Below are positions 1 through 8,102 of a stretch of 64,000 bases of DNA, piece after piece. Origin of the DNA: Cohnella sp. AR92 (GTDB lineage: Bacteria > Bacillota > Bacilli > Paenibacillales > Paenibacillaceae); contig NZ_RZJR01000007.1 in NCBI RefSeq assembly GCF_003990975.1, forward strand, positions 63,079 to 127,078. Reading direction: 5' to 3'. The stretch's first letter is position 1. Each line of letters begins with the position of its first letter. The notes under the pieces are model-generated. The model ran no database searches, was not told the origin of the DNA, and worked only from the letters and a program-made list of their open reading frames with translations. The position numbers were made by a program, and so were the translations under genes.

Positions 1-1080
1 CTGGTTGAACTGCCTGGAGATCTGCCCGATCTCGTCCTTCCCGTCCACCGCGATCGCGGCGTTGAAGTTGCCCATCGATACCTTGCTGATCTGCCGGCTG
101 AACTTGAGCAATCTCTTCGTGATGACCGCGAAAATAAAATAGATCATGAGGATCGACAGCACGACGAAGATCGAAATGACCTGAACGCCGAGCACGTTGA
201 TTCGGTTGGCTTCCTTGACGATGCTGTCCACCGAGTAGATCGTTATGATCGTGAGGCTGGAATAGCTCTTATCCGGCGTCAGCTTGTCGATAATGACCTT
301 CGATTCGACTCCGTCGATCGTCATCTCGTACGATCCGGGCTCCTTATCCGACAGTTCCGCGCCTAACGACGTATCTTTGAGCAGCTTGCCGGTCATGCCC
401 GTCCGGTTGGAGGCCACGACGAAGCCCTGTTCGTCGGTCAGCAGCGTATCGGCGTTCTCCTGCCTGAGCATCGAATTCAAATATTCCGTATTGACGTCCA
501 CCGCGAGGACGCCGAAGGATCGTTCCTCTTGAAAATAGACGCTGCGAACGAGACTGAGCAGGTTGCCGCGGGTGCGAGTCTCATTGGGGAAGTAATACCA
601 GCCGATCAGACCGCTATGCTCCAGGGCGGAATGGTACCAGAACGTATTCTTCAGCGCCGCGTCGACGGGGAAGAACTCCCAGTTGTTCAGCAGCGTCGGA
701 TTGTCCATGAACAGCTTGATCTGCGAGATCTCCGGGTTGAAATCCAGGAACATCCGGAATGTCGTGAAGTCCCGATAGGCTTCCACGACGTCGTTGCGAT
801 TCTGATAGCGCGTCGTCGCGATCTGCTCCATGTCCGAGTCGAGACTTAACCGGCTGGACAGATTGATCGCGATGTCTAGCGTCTCGTTCGTCCGAATCTT
901 GATCCGGTCGATGGAGCTCTCTATCTGTTCCTTTGCCTTTAACAAGGCGGAATCCCGGTATTCCCTCACCACGAAGAACCCGACGATAATGAACGGCAAT
1001 ATAAAAAACAGAATATAAGAGAGCACCATCTTGTTGCGCAGCTTCATATCGTTTAAAAGCAATGTCAACCGGCGCAGCAC
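1..1080 (-). CDS. Sensor histidine kinase, YesM type, truncated by window edge
   Basis: Reading back from the left edge gives 360 codons without a stop. The visible part has an N-terminal membrane segment (about residues 15-38, ILFFILPFIIVGFFVV), a long extracellular sensor domain of dCache type, a second membrane helix (VISIFVVLSILMIYFIFAVI), and the start of a HAMP domain (VDGKDEIGQISRQFNQ). The kinase domain lies outside the window. I chose the GTG at 1080 because GGGGAGG sits six bases upstream; the GTG at 1086 touches that sequence. The gene is divergent from the GH3 glycosidase at 1297, so it probably senses an extracellular signal tied to sugar use, working with an AraC-type response regulator outside the window. 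The family is clear; the ligand is unknown. Confidence 0.85.
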   Translation of the reverse strand, partial: MLRRLTLLLNDMKLRNKMVLSYILFFILPFIIVGFFVVREYRDSALLKAKEQIESSIDRIKIRTNETLDIAINLSSRLSLDSDMEQIATTRYQNRNDVVEAYRDFTTFRMFLDFNPEISQIKLFMDNPTLLNNWEFFPVDAALKNTFWYHSALEHSGLIGWYYFPNETRTRGNLLSLVRSVYFQEERSFGVLAVDVNTEYLNSMLRQENADTLLTDEQGFVVASNRTGMTGKLLKDTSLGAELSDKEPGSYEMTIDGVESKVIIDKLTPDKSYSSLTIITIYSVDSIVKEANRINVLGVQVISIFVVLSILMIYFIFAVITKRLLKFSRQISKVSMGNFNAAIAVDGKDEIGQISRQFNQ

Positions 1081-1259
1081 GTTCACCCTCCCCTGCCGCC
1101 ATGGCGTAAGCGCATACAGCTTTTGACCCATACGTTATTTTGGGGCAAAGCGGACGATATGCGCAACCCTTTCTCCGAAATTGCACGGATTTTAGGTTGA
1201 ATAATGAGGGTATTTCCTCTATGCGATAAAGAGTAAAATGGTCGTTAGCGAACTTACTT

Positions 1260-1274
1260 TGAATGCGCTTGCAT
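1260..1274 (-). promoter_or_regulatory. Candidate cre (CcpA) site upstream of the GH3 gene
   Basis: Read on the minus strand, ATGCAAGCGCATTCA fits every fixed position of the Bacillus cre consensus WTGNAANCGNWNNCW. It lies just upstream of the GH3 ribosome binding site (1281-1288), where bound CcpA would block transcription. That would place the glycosidase under carbon catabolite repression. The match is read directly; function is inferred. Confidence 0.6.
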
Positions 1275-1296
1275 AAATTTGGAGGAGGCATCCGTC

Positions 1297-4182
1297 TTGA
1301 ACGAATCGAACCGTTACCCTTTTGAGAATCCCGACCTCCCGCTCGAGACCCGCGTGAACGACCTGGTATCCCGGTTTACGATAGAAGAGAAAATCAATCT
1401 GATGGGCCAATACCAGGATTCGGTGCCGCGCCTCGGCGTAAAGCCGTACAAGCACGGCACCGAAGCCGCCCACGGCATCGCCTGGCTCGGCGAGGCGACC
1501 TACTTCCCTCAGCCCGTCGGCCTGGCCTGCACGTGGGACGAAGAGATGCTTCGACAAGTCGGCGAAGCGATCGGCACCGAGGCCCGCGGGTTCTTCCGCC
1601 GCGATCCCGCCCTTAACGGCCTCACGCTGTGGGCGCCGACCGTCGATATGGAACGCGACCCCAGATGGGGACGCAACGAGGAAGCCTACGGGGAAGATCC
1701 AGTGTTGGCTGGCAAGCTGGCCGCCGCGCTGGCGCAAGGCATTCAAGGCGATCATCCCTTCTACCTTCGTGCCGTGGCCAGCTTGAAGCATTTTATCGGC
1801 AACAACAACGAGGTCGACCGCGGCGTGTGCTCGGTCAGCATCGATCCTCGCAACATGCGCGAATATTACCTGAAGGCGTTCGAGATTCCGTTCAAGGAAG
1901 GCGGAGCGCAATCGATGATGACCGCCTATAATTCGGTCAACGGCGTGCCGGCCAACCTGAACCCGCAGGTCAACGGCATCGTGAAGGGCGAATGGGGCAT
2001 GAACGGCTTCGTCGTCAGCGATGCGGGCGACGTGCTCGGAACGGTCAACGAGCATGCCTACTTCGACAACTATAAGGACGCCGTGGCGGCGAATATCAAA
2101 AGCGGGATCGACAGCATTACCGACGACCATCCGATCTCCAAGCAAGCGATCAAGGATGCCCTGGCGGACGGTACGCTGACGGAGAACGATCTCGACATCG
2201 CGCTGCGCAACACGTTCCGCGTCCGCATGCGCCTCGGCGAGTTCGATCCGGAGGAGCTTGTTCCTTATTCCGGCATCGGCGAAGACGTCATCGGATCGGA
2301 TAAGCATAAGGCGGTCGCGGCGGAAGCCGCCCGCAAGAACGTCGTGCTGCTCAAGAACGCCGGAGGCGCTCTTCCGCTTAACGCTGAACGCGTTTCTAAA
2401 GTCGCCGTTGTCGGCCCTCTGGCGGACATCGTTTACCGCGACTGGTACAGCGGCAACCTCCCGTACGCCGTCACGCCCCTCCAAGCCATTCGGGCCAAGC
2501 TGGAAGCGGCGGCCGGGCAGGCGGCCTTCGCCAGCGGGAACGACCGCGTCAAGCTGGCCGCGGACGGCAAGTTCGTCGCCATTCGTCCGGACGGCAAGCT
2601 GGCGGCAACGCTGGAATCCCCTGAAGGAGCCGAGACGTTCGAACTGACCGACTGGGGCTGGCGGGCGCATTCGATCGTCGCCGAGACGACGGGCAAGTAC
2701 GTGACCACGCAGGATGACGTGAACGTTACCGCCGATTCGAACGAGATTTTCGGCTGGTTCACCAAGGAAGCGCTGCTGATCGACAAGCCGGAGACGGGCA
2801 AGCTGAGCCTCGCCGCTTGGAACAACGCGCGAATCGGCATCGGCGAAGAGGGCTTGCTGACCGTCGATCCCCGGCTTGCCGTCGAATTCTCTTCGCTTGG
2901 ATCGCCGGAGGAACGCAAGGCTGCGGCTGAAGCGAAGGGCAAGGTGCGTGCCGTTGCCTTCGATACCGTCATCGTCAACGACGGCATTCAAGACGCCGTT
3001 GCGGCGGCAACCGGCGCGGATGCGGCCATCGTCTTCGTCGGCAACCATCCGCTCATCAACGGCAAGGAGACGATCGACCGCCCGGATATCACGCTGCCGG
3101 AAGCGCAAGAACGGCTCATCCGCGAAGTCTGCGCGGCCAACCCGAACACGATCGTCGTTATCGTCGGCAGCTACCCGTTCGCCGTCAATTGGGCCGACGA
3201 GCACGTTCCGGCGATCCTCTACACCTCGCATGCGGGCCCGGAGCTCGGCAACGCGCTCGCGGACGTCCTGTTCGGCGAATATGCGCCGGCCGGCCGCCTC
3301 AATATGACTTGGTATCGAGGCGTCGACCAGCTGCCCGACTTCATGGATTACGACATTATCAAGGGAGAACGCACGTACCGCTACTTCCGAGGCCCCGTGC
3401 TTTATCCGTTCGGTCACGGCTTGACTTACTCTCCGTTCGAGTACAGCGGCTTGCGGCTGGATCGCTCCTCCGTGTCGGAAGGCGGCGAAGTCACCGTCCG
3501 CGTGACCGTGCGCAACGCCGGCAGCCAAGCGGGCGAAGAAGTCGTGCAGCTGTACGGCTCCGCCGGCGCCTCGCGGGTCAAGCGTCCGCTGAAGCAATTG
3601 CTCGGCTTCCGCCGCATCAAGCTGGCGGCAGGCGAGAGCGCCGAGACGGCCTTCACGGTGAAGGCGTCCGAGCTGGCGTTCTGGGACGTGACCCGCGACC
3701 GCTGGTGCCTGGAGAACGGAACGTGGGAGCTTCGCGTAGGCCGGTCCTCCGAGGATATCGCGCTTGAAGCCTCGCTGGAGATTGTCGGCGAGACGGTCCC
3801 TCCGCGCGATCCGCGCCTGCCGACGGCCGCCTGCAACTATGACGACTACGAGGGCGTCGTCATCGACGAATGCAGGCAGGGCGGCAGCAGCGTCGCGGCC
3901 GTGCGCGACGGCGCTTGGGCGTATTACGGCGACGCAAGCTTCGCCGGCGCCGGCGTCGGCCGCTTCGAGGCGAAGGTCTCTTCGCCGCGCGGAGGCCGGA
4001 TCGAGCTCTCGGCCGTCGGACCGAACGGCGAAGAGGCGATCGGCAGCCTCGAGATCATCGCGACCGGCGGCACGCAAGCCTGGAGAACGATCGGCGGAGA
4101 GATCGCAGCTCCAGCCGGCATCGTCGGCGTCCGGCTGAAGCTGAGCCGCGACGTTCGGGTTGCCAGCTTCCGGTTCGAATAG
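1297..4182 (+). CDS. Glycoside hydrolase family 3 (beta-glucosidase/beta-xylosidase type), cytoplasmic
   Basis: A 961-residue GH3 enzyme that removes non-reducing-end beta-linked sugars from oligosaccharides. The N-terminal TIM barrel holds KHFIGNNNE and the nucleophile motif FVVSDAGD (Asp242). The second domain starts near AARKNVVLLKN and is split by an insert of about 190 residues, starting near residue 405, that looks like the beta-trefoil (fascin-like) insert of some GH3 xylosidases. Then come HGLTYSPFEY, a fibronectin-like domain (EVTVRVTVRNAGSQAGEEVV) and a C-terminal CBM6-like sandwich. There is no signal peptide, so it acts on imported oligosaccharides. I chose TTG at 1297, eight bases after GGAGGAGG; the TTG at 1279 overlaps that sequence. 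A cre-like site precedes it. Substrate (glucoside or xyloside) cannot be settled by reading. Confidence 0.92.
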   Translation: MNESNRYPFENPDLPLETRVNDLVSRFTIEEKINLMGQYQDSVPRLGVKPYKHGTEAAHGIAWLGEATYFPQPVGLACTWDEEMLRQVGEAIGTEARGFFRRDPALNGLTLWAPTVDMERDPRWGRNEEAYGEDPVLAGKLAAALAQGIQGDHPFYLRAVASLKHFIGNNNEVDRGVCSVSIDPRNMREYYLKAFEIPFKEGGAQSMMTAYNSVNGVPANLNPQVNGIVKGEWGMNGFVVSDAGDVLGTVNEHAYFDNYKDAVAANIKSGIDSITDDHPISKQAIKDALADGTLTENDLDIALRNTFRVRMRLGEFDPEELVPYSGIGEDVIGSDKHKAVAAEAARKNVVLLKNAGGALPLNAERVSKVAVVGPLADIVYRDWYSGNLPYAVTPLQAIRAKLEAAAGQAAFASGNDRVKLAADGKFVAIRPDGKLAATLESPEGAETFELTDWGWRAHSIVAETTGKYVTTQDDVNVTADSNEIFGWFTKEALLIDKPETGKLSLAAWNNARIGIGEEGLLTVDPRLAVEFSSLGSPEERKAAAEAKGKVRAVAFDTVIVNDGIQDAVAAATGADAAIVFVGNHPLINGKETIDRPDITLPEAQERLIREVCAANPNTIVVIVGSYPFAVNWADEHVPAILYTSHAGPELGNALADVLFGEYAPAGRLNMTWYRGVDQLPDFMDYDIIKGERTYRYFRGPVLYPFGHGLTYSPFEYSGLRLDRSSVSEGGEVTVRVTVRNAGSQAGEEVVQLYGSAGASRVKRPLKQLLGFRRIKLAAGESAETAFTVKASELAFWDVTRDRWCLENGTWELRVGRSSEDIALEASLEIVGETVPPRDPRLPTAACNYDDYEGVVIDECRQGGSSVAAVRDGAWAYYGDASFAGAGVGRFEAKVSSPRGGRIELSAVGPNGEEAIGSLEIIATGGTQAWRTIGGEIAAPAGIVGVRLKLSRDVRVASFRFE

Positions 4183-4194
4183 ATTGCAATTGAG

Positions 4195-4232
4195 GCTTCT
4201 CCCTAACACGACAGCTAGGGGGAAGCTTATTT
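4195..4232 (+). terminator. Rho-independent terminator of the GH3 gene
   Basis: An 11-bp stem (GCTTCTCCCTA / TAGGGGGAAGC, one mismatch) with a 10-base loop, followed by TTATTTGTTT. It lies 12 bases past the GH3 stop, so repeat array A sits beyond the end of the normal GH3 transcript. Confidence 0.7.
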
Positions 4233-4248
4233 GTTTGCGTTGAATCCC

Positions 4249-4690
4249 ATGTGAACAGTCTAACTACCTTCTTACGCCTGCCAGCTCAGTTTCCGCACCA
4301 TGTAGGCAGTCTGACTACCTTCTTCCGCCCGCTAACTCGCTTTCCGCACCATGTGGGTAGTCTGACTACCTTCCTCCGCCAACTAACCTCATGCCTCCCC
4401 ATGTAGGCAGTCTCACTATCTTCTTACGCCCGCCAGCTCAGTTTCCGCACCATGTAGGCATTCTGACTACCTTCTTCCGCCCGCTAACTCGCTTTCCGCA
4501 CCATGTGGGTAGTCTGACTACCTTCCTCCGCCAACTAACCTCATGCCTCCCCATGTAGGCAGTCTCACTATCTTCTTACGCCCGCCAGCTCAGTTTCCGC
4601 ACCATATAGGCATTCTAACTACCTTCTTACGCCTTCCAGCTCATTTTCCATACCATGTGGGCAGTCTGCTTCTTCTTCCCCGCCGTCCTA
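4249..4690. repeat. Array A: nine 50-51 bp palindromic repeat units
   Basis: The unit anchor (CC)ATGTRGG starts at 4249, 4300, 4351, 4401, 4452, 4503, 4553, 4604 and 4655, spaced 51, 51, 50, 51, 51, 50, 51 and 51. The core is a dyad around GGTAGTCTGACTACC, perfect at 4356-4370 and again in the 4503 unit; other units differ by one or a few bases. A three-unit super-repeat of exactly 152 bp is visible (4249/4401/4553, 4300/4452/4604, 4351/4503/4655), so the array grew partly by block duplication. It lies between convergent genes. Bases 4691-4815 hold no gene, only a short degenerate duplication around GCAAAGTGCGGCGGAGT. Confidence 0.9.
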
Positions 4691-4815
4691 GGTTGGAGGG
4701 CACGTTTAAGGCGGGTCATGTGAGCACGTACGATGCCGCAAAGTGCGGCGGAGTACGGGATCGCCCCACAAAGTAAGGCAGAGTTTTTCCTTTTCGGCAG
4801 AGCACTTAACATGTT

Positions 4816-4852
4816 AAAAAGCGCCCCCTCTATCGAGATAGAGAGAACGCTT
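4816..4852 (-). terminator. Rho-independent terminator downstream of array B and the purine permease
   Basis: On the minus strand the stem CTCTATctcgATAGAG is extended by AAAGCG/CGCTTT pairing and followed by TTTTTAAC. It is the first strong terminator after the permease stop at 5190, so the permease transcript probably runs through array B before ending here. Confidence 0.7.
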
Positions 4853-4913
4853 TGAGGAAGTGAGCCATGCTCAGTGTAACGAAATGGAGCCGCAACGTGC
4901 GTATGTTCGCCCG

Positions 4914-5165
4914 AGATGAGTACCCAGTACCCAATTGACGCCGCTTCGCGCAGATGTTCGGCCGAATTGGGTACCCAGTACCCAATTGGCGCCGCTTCGC
5001 GCGGATGTTCGGCCGAATTGGGTACCCAGTACCCAATTGGCGCCGCTTCGAGCAGATGTTTGGCCGAATTGAGTAACCAGTACCCAATTGGCGCCGTTTC
5101 GCGCGGATGTTCGGCCGAATTGGGTACCCAGTACCCAATTGGCGCCGCTTCGCGCGGATGTACGG
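4914..5165. repeat. Array B: five 51 bp palindromic repeat units
   Basis: Each unit carries a 23-base dyad: arms AATTGGGTAC and GTACCCAATT around a CCA loop. Perfect dyads lie at 4965-4987, 5016-5038 and 5118-5140. The dyad at 5067-5089 is degenerate, and the first near 4915 has lost part of its left arm. Spacing is 51 bp. The spacer (GGCGCCGCTTCGCGCGGATG then TTCGGCC) is also conserved, which rules out CRISPR. The array starts 25 bp past the permease stop and precedes its terminator, so its hairpins would be in the mRNA 3' end. Confidence 0.92.
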
Positions 5166-5189
5166 CAGCTTCGATCTTGCGCGCCTTGC

Positions 5190-6584
5190 TTAGCCTTCCG
5201 ACCCGATGAACAGGTAGCGGGCGATAACGAGGACGAACAGGATCCACATCAGCCAGTGAACGTTGTGCTTCTTCTCGCCGCGCAGGTTCGCCAGCGTAGC
5301 AAGAATAACGTAGGAGACGATACCGAACGAGATACCGTTGGCGATGTTGTAAGTGAAAGGCATCATGGCCACCGTCAGGAACGCCGGAATGCCGATCGTC
5401 AGGTCGGAGAAGTCGATCTCCTTGACGGATTGCATCATCAGGACGCCGACGATGATCAGAGCCGCGCTCGTAGCCGGAGTCGGGATGAGCAGCGCAATCG
5501 GAGCCAGGAACAGGGAGACCAGGAACAGAACGCCCGTCGTCGAGGAGGTCAGACCGGTACGGCCGCCTTCCGCGATGCCCGCGGAGCTCTCGACGAACGC
5601 GGTCATCGTGCTCGTGCCGAGCATAGCGCCGCCGCTGACGGCGAGGGAGTCGACGATCATGGCCTTACCGATGCGCTTGTTGCCTTCTTCCTTGTTTTTC
5701 AAGAAGCCAGCGCGGTTCGCCGTGCCGACCAGCGTTCCGAACGTATCGAACAATTCAACGAACGTGAATGTTGCGATAGCCGTCAGGATACCCGTGGAGA
5801 ACAAATCTGCGAAGTCGAAGTCCCAGAAGTTCAGCTTGGAGAAGTCAGGAACCCAATCTTGACCCTTCAGCGTGCCGAAGTCGACAACGTCGACACCGGG
5901 AATCGCGCCGATCAGCGTCGTGATCAGGATGCCGAACAGGATAGCGCCGCGAACGCGAAGCACCATCAAGGCGCCGATAATAATTAGACCGAGAATGGTC
6001 AGCCATACGCCCGGTTCAGCCAGGTCGCCCATGTGGATAACCGTTTCGCTGCCGCCGAGGTTCGTATAGCTGCCTTGAGCGAAGTCGCGCGCGAATGCGT
6101 CAAGCGAGATCGTCATCAGGCCGCTGGTCTTCAGGCCGATAATAGCGATGAACAAGCCGACGCCGACCGTGATCGCATGCTTCAGTCCGTCCGGAACGGC
6201 AACGACGAGCATCTGGCGAACCTTCGTGACCGTCAGGATCAGGAAGATAATCCCCGACATGAAGACGGCCGCGAGCGCCATCGAAGCGCTGATCGGATGG
6301 CCGGTCGCTTGGGAAGCGACAACCGTTGTTGCAAAATATGCGTTAAGCCCCATCCCTGGAGCCAGCGCTACCGGGAAGTTGACGAACAATCCCATCGCCA
6401 GCGTGAAAATACCCGCGGCAAGCGCCGTTGCGAGGAAGATGCCGTAGGTGTCCAGTCCGGAAGGCCCGAGTACGAGCGGGTTGACTGCCAGAATGTACGC
6501 CATCGTCATGAAGGTCGTGATCCCCGCCATGATCTCCGTGCGAATGTTGGTGCCGAATTCTTTAAGCTTAAAGAATCGTTGCAT
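5190..6584 (-). CDS. NCS2 family purine permease (guanine/hypoxanthine type)
   Basis: A 464-residue polytopic membrane protein of the AzgA-like NCS2 group, which imports purine bases by proton symport. The N-terminus is typical (MQRFFKLKEFGTNIRTEIMA, then GITTFMTMAYILAVNP). Further family motifs are ALAPGMGLNAYF, FVELFDTFGTLVGTANRAG and TSTMTAFVESSAGIAEGGRT. Twelve or more hydrophobic segments run through the protein. The 5' leader contains a guanine-class riboswitch (6744-6810), so this is most likely a PbuG/PbuO-type guanine/hypoxanthine transporter, shut off when guanine is plentiful. Its 3' side runs into array B and the terminator at 4816-4852. The family is certain; the substrate is inferred from the riboswitch. 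Confidence 0.93.
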   Translation of the reverse strand: MQRFFKLKEFGTNIRTEIMAGITTFMTMAYILAVNPLVLGPSGLDTYGIFLATALAAGIFTLAMGLFVNFPVALAPGMGLNAYFATTVVASQATGHPISASMALAAVFMSGIIFLILTVTKVRQMLVVAVPDGLKHAITVGVGLFIAIIGLKTSGLMTISLDAFARDFAQGSYTNLGGSETVIHMGDLAEPGVWLTILGLIIIGALMVLRVRGAILFGILITTLIGAIPGVDVVDFGTLKGQDWVPDFSKLNFWDFDFADLFSTGILTAIATFTFVELFDTFGTLVGTANRAGFLKNKEEGNKRIGKAMIVDSLAVSGGAMLGTSTMTAFVESSAGIAEGGRTGLTSSTTGVLFLVSLFLAPIALLIPTPATSAALIIVGVLMMQSVKEIDFSDLTIGIPAFLTVAMMPFTYNIANGISFGIVSYVILATLANLRGEKKHNVHWLMWILFVLVIARYLFIGSEG

Positions 6585-6635
6585 GTCTCATAGAACCCCT
6601 TCTCTTTAAGATTCGAATCGAACACGGTTTGCTCC

Positions 6636-6677
6636 GATAAAAAAGTAAAGAACCCAGAAGATGTCTCTCCTAGGTTC
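6636..6677 (-). terminator. Riboswitch expression-platform terminator
   Basis: On the minus strand AACCTAGGAGA / TCTTCTGGGTT forms a stem followed by CTTTACTTTTTT. It stands between the guanine aptamer and the permease start, as in known purine riboswitches that work by transcription termination. Confidence 0.75.
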
Positions 6678-6743
6678 CGCATATCCGCGCAAAGGTATAC
6701 CGAGGGAATGTGATACGACGCTCCCCGATATCGCTCTCTGCTT

Positions 6744-6810
6744 TTCGTAGCCGGATCATTTGCGGTGACCTCGTAGAAACTCCCGAGCCTATTCCCGGGA
6801 TTATACGAAA
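6744..6810 (-). promoter_or_regulatory. Guanine-class purine riboswitch aptamer
   Basis: The minus strand reads TTCGTATAATCCCGGG, AGTTTCTACGAGG, TCACCGCAAATGATCCGG and CTACGAA in order. This matches the purine aptamer: a closing P1 stem (TTCGTA/TACGAA), the conserved TATAAT, TTTCTAC and AAATG segments, and the two hairpins. The discriminating base before UACGAA is C (GGCUAC), as in guanine sensors; adenine sensors have U there. It lies upstream of the NCS2 permease. Guanine binding should favour the terminator at 6636-6677 and switch the permease off. Confidence 0.92.
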
Positions 6811-6839
6811 AACTTCGATTCCGTTCATTAACAATCATC

Positions 6840-6868
6840 ATTTTAGGTACAAAGCACTGATTCGTCAA
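6840..6868 (-). promoter_or_regulatory. Promoter of the riboswitch-permease transcript
   Basis: On the minus strand, -35 TTGACG (6868-6863) and -10 TAAAAT (6845-6840) are separated by 17 bases, about 30 bases upstream of the aptamer. This is a good vegetative sigma-A promoter. Confidence 0.75.
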
Positions 6869-6974
6869 TCGTTAAAACGAACTTTTTTATGGTTATTCGA
6901 TAAAATATTCGTGATGACACCGCTTACAGTTATTTTTCATAGGTTAATGTACACATTTTATGGAAAATCCAAAT

Positions 6975-7022
6975 AAAGACCCGAGGAATGGCTGGCTGTC
7001 GCCGGCCCTCCTCGGGTCTTCC
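6975..7022 (-). terminator. Terminator of the aldo/keto reductase gene
   Basis: On the minus strand, AAGACCCGAGGA pairs with TCCTCGGGTCTT around a GC-rich loop, followed by TATTTGG. It lies 10 bases past the reductase stop. Confidence 0.8.
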
Positions 7023-7031
7023 CTATCGCGC

Positions 7032-8024
7032 TTATTCGGCAAGAATGCCGTCGATCAGGTCAAGCTCTTCTTTGGTGAACTCCAGGTTGCGAACTGCCCC
7101 TGCCGCATCCTCGATCTGGCTGACCTTGCTCGCGCCGATCAGCGCGGACGTCACGCGTCCGCCGCGCAGCACCCAGGCAAGCGCCATCTGCGACAGCTTC
7201 TGGCCGCGGCCCGCCGCGAGGTCGTTCAGCTTGCGAACCTTGGCGATCGTCTCTTCGCTGATTCCTTCCGCCTTCAAGAAGACGCTCGGTCCCGCTGCGC
7301 GGGAATCCGCGGCGACTCCGTTCAGGTAGCGATCCGTCAGGATGCCTTGGTTCAGCGGCGAGAAGGCGATGGAGCCGATTCCTTCTTCGTCCAGAACATC
7401 CTGCAGGCCGTTCTCGATCCAGCGGTTCATCATCGAGTAGCTCGGCTGGTGAATGAGGCAAGGCGTGCCGAGGCTCTTCAGAATCTTCGAAGCTTCCTTC
7501 GTCTGCTCCGCCGAGTAGTTCGAGAGGCCGACGTAAAGCGCCTTCCCTTGGCGAACGATCAGGTCGAGCGCCGCCATCGTCTCTTCGAGCGGCGTGTCCG
7601 GATCCGGACGGTGGTGATAGAAGATGTCCACGTAGTCGAGCCCCATCCGCTTCAGGCTTTGATCCAGGCTGGACACCAGATACTTCTTCGAGCCCCACTC
7701 TCCGTATGGCCCCGGCCACATGTAATAGCCGGCCTTCGTGGAGACGATCAGCTCGTGGCGGTATGGGGCCAGGTCGGTCTTCAGCAGCTGGCCGAACGTT
7801 TCTTCCGCCGAACCTGGAGGCGGTCCATAGTTGTTCGCCAGATCGAAGTGGGTAATGCCCAAGTCGAAGGCTCGGCGCACCATCGTCCTAGCATTCTCGT
7901 AAACGTTAATGCCGCCGAAGTTATGCCAGAGACCCAGCGAGATCGCCGGAAGCTTCAGCCCGCTCTTGCCGGAGCGGTTATATGTCATGTTGTCGTACCT
8001 GCTCTCGCTTGCTTGATAAACCAT
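7032..8024 (-). CDS. Aldo/keto reductase, YghZ-like
   Basis: A 330-residue NADPH-dependent aldo/keto reductase of the YghZ (L-glyceraldehyde 3-phosphate reductase) type. Seen in order: MTYNRSGKSGLKLPAISLGL; HFDLANNYGPPPGSAEE with the catalytic Asp and Tyr; the active-site Lys in STKAGYYMWPGPYG; YVDIFYHHRPDPDTP with the His; and the cofactor-loop region ALIGASKVSQIEDA. It is cytoplasmic and reduces aldehydes or ketones. The start has GGAGGA six bases upstream. It lies 78 bp downstream of an AraC-type regulator on the same strand that may control it. The exact substrate is unknown. Confidence 0.93.
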   Translation of the reverse strand: MVYQASESRYDNMTYNRSGKSGLKLPAISLGLWHNFGGINVYENARTMVRRAFDLGITHFDLANNYGPPPGSAEETFGQLLKTDLAPYRHELIVSTKAGYYMWPGPYGEWGSKKYLVSSLDQSLKRMGLDYVDIFYHHRPDPDTPLEETMAALDLIVRQGKALYVGLSNYSAEQTKEASKILKSLGTPCLIHQPSYSMMNRWIENGLQDVLDEEGIGSIAFSPLNQGILTDRYLNGVAADSRAAGPSVFLKAEGISEETIAKVRKLNDLAAGRGQKLSQMALAWVLRGGRVTSALIGASKVSQIEDAAGAVRNLEFTKEELDLIDGILAE

Positions 8025-8102
8025 GAATGTTCCTCCTCATAGTTGGAATACATTCATCATAGTCTCCAAGTCCGAACAAGCCTATGTCAGCATGGAAGGG
8101 CT

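Noticed and set aside
1219..4209. A 996-codon minus-strand frame opposite the GH3 gene
   Set aside because: Its translation is rich in Arg, Ala, Asp and Val without domains, as expected for the shadow of a high-GC gene; the plus strand encodes a clear GH3 enzyme.
4249..5165. Arrays A and B (and C-F) as CRISPR arrays
   Set aside because: Spacers within each array are themselves repeated, the conserved part covers the whole unit, and no cas genes are present.
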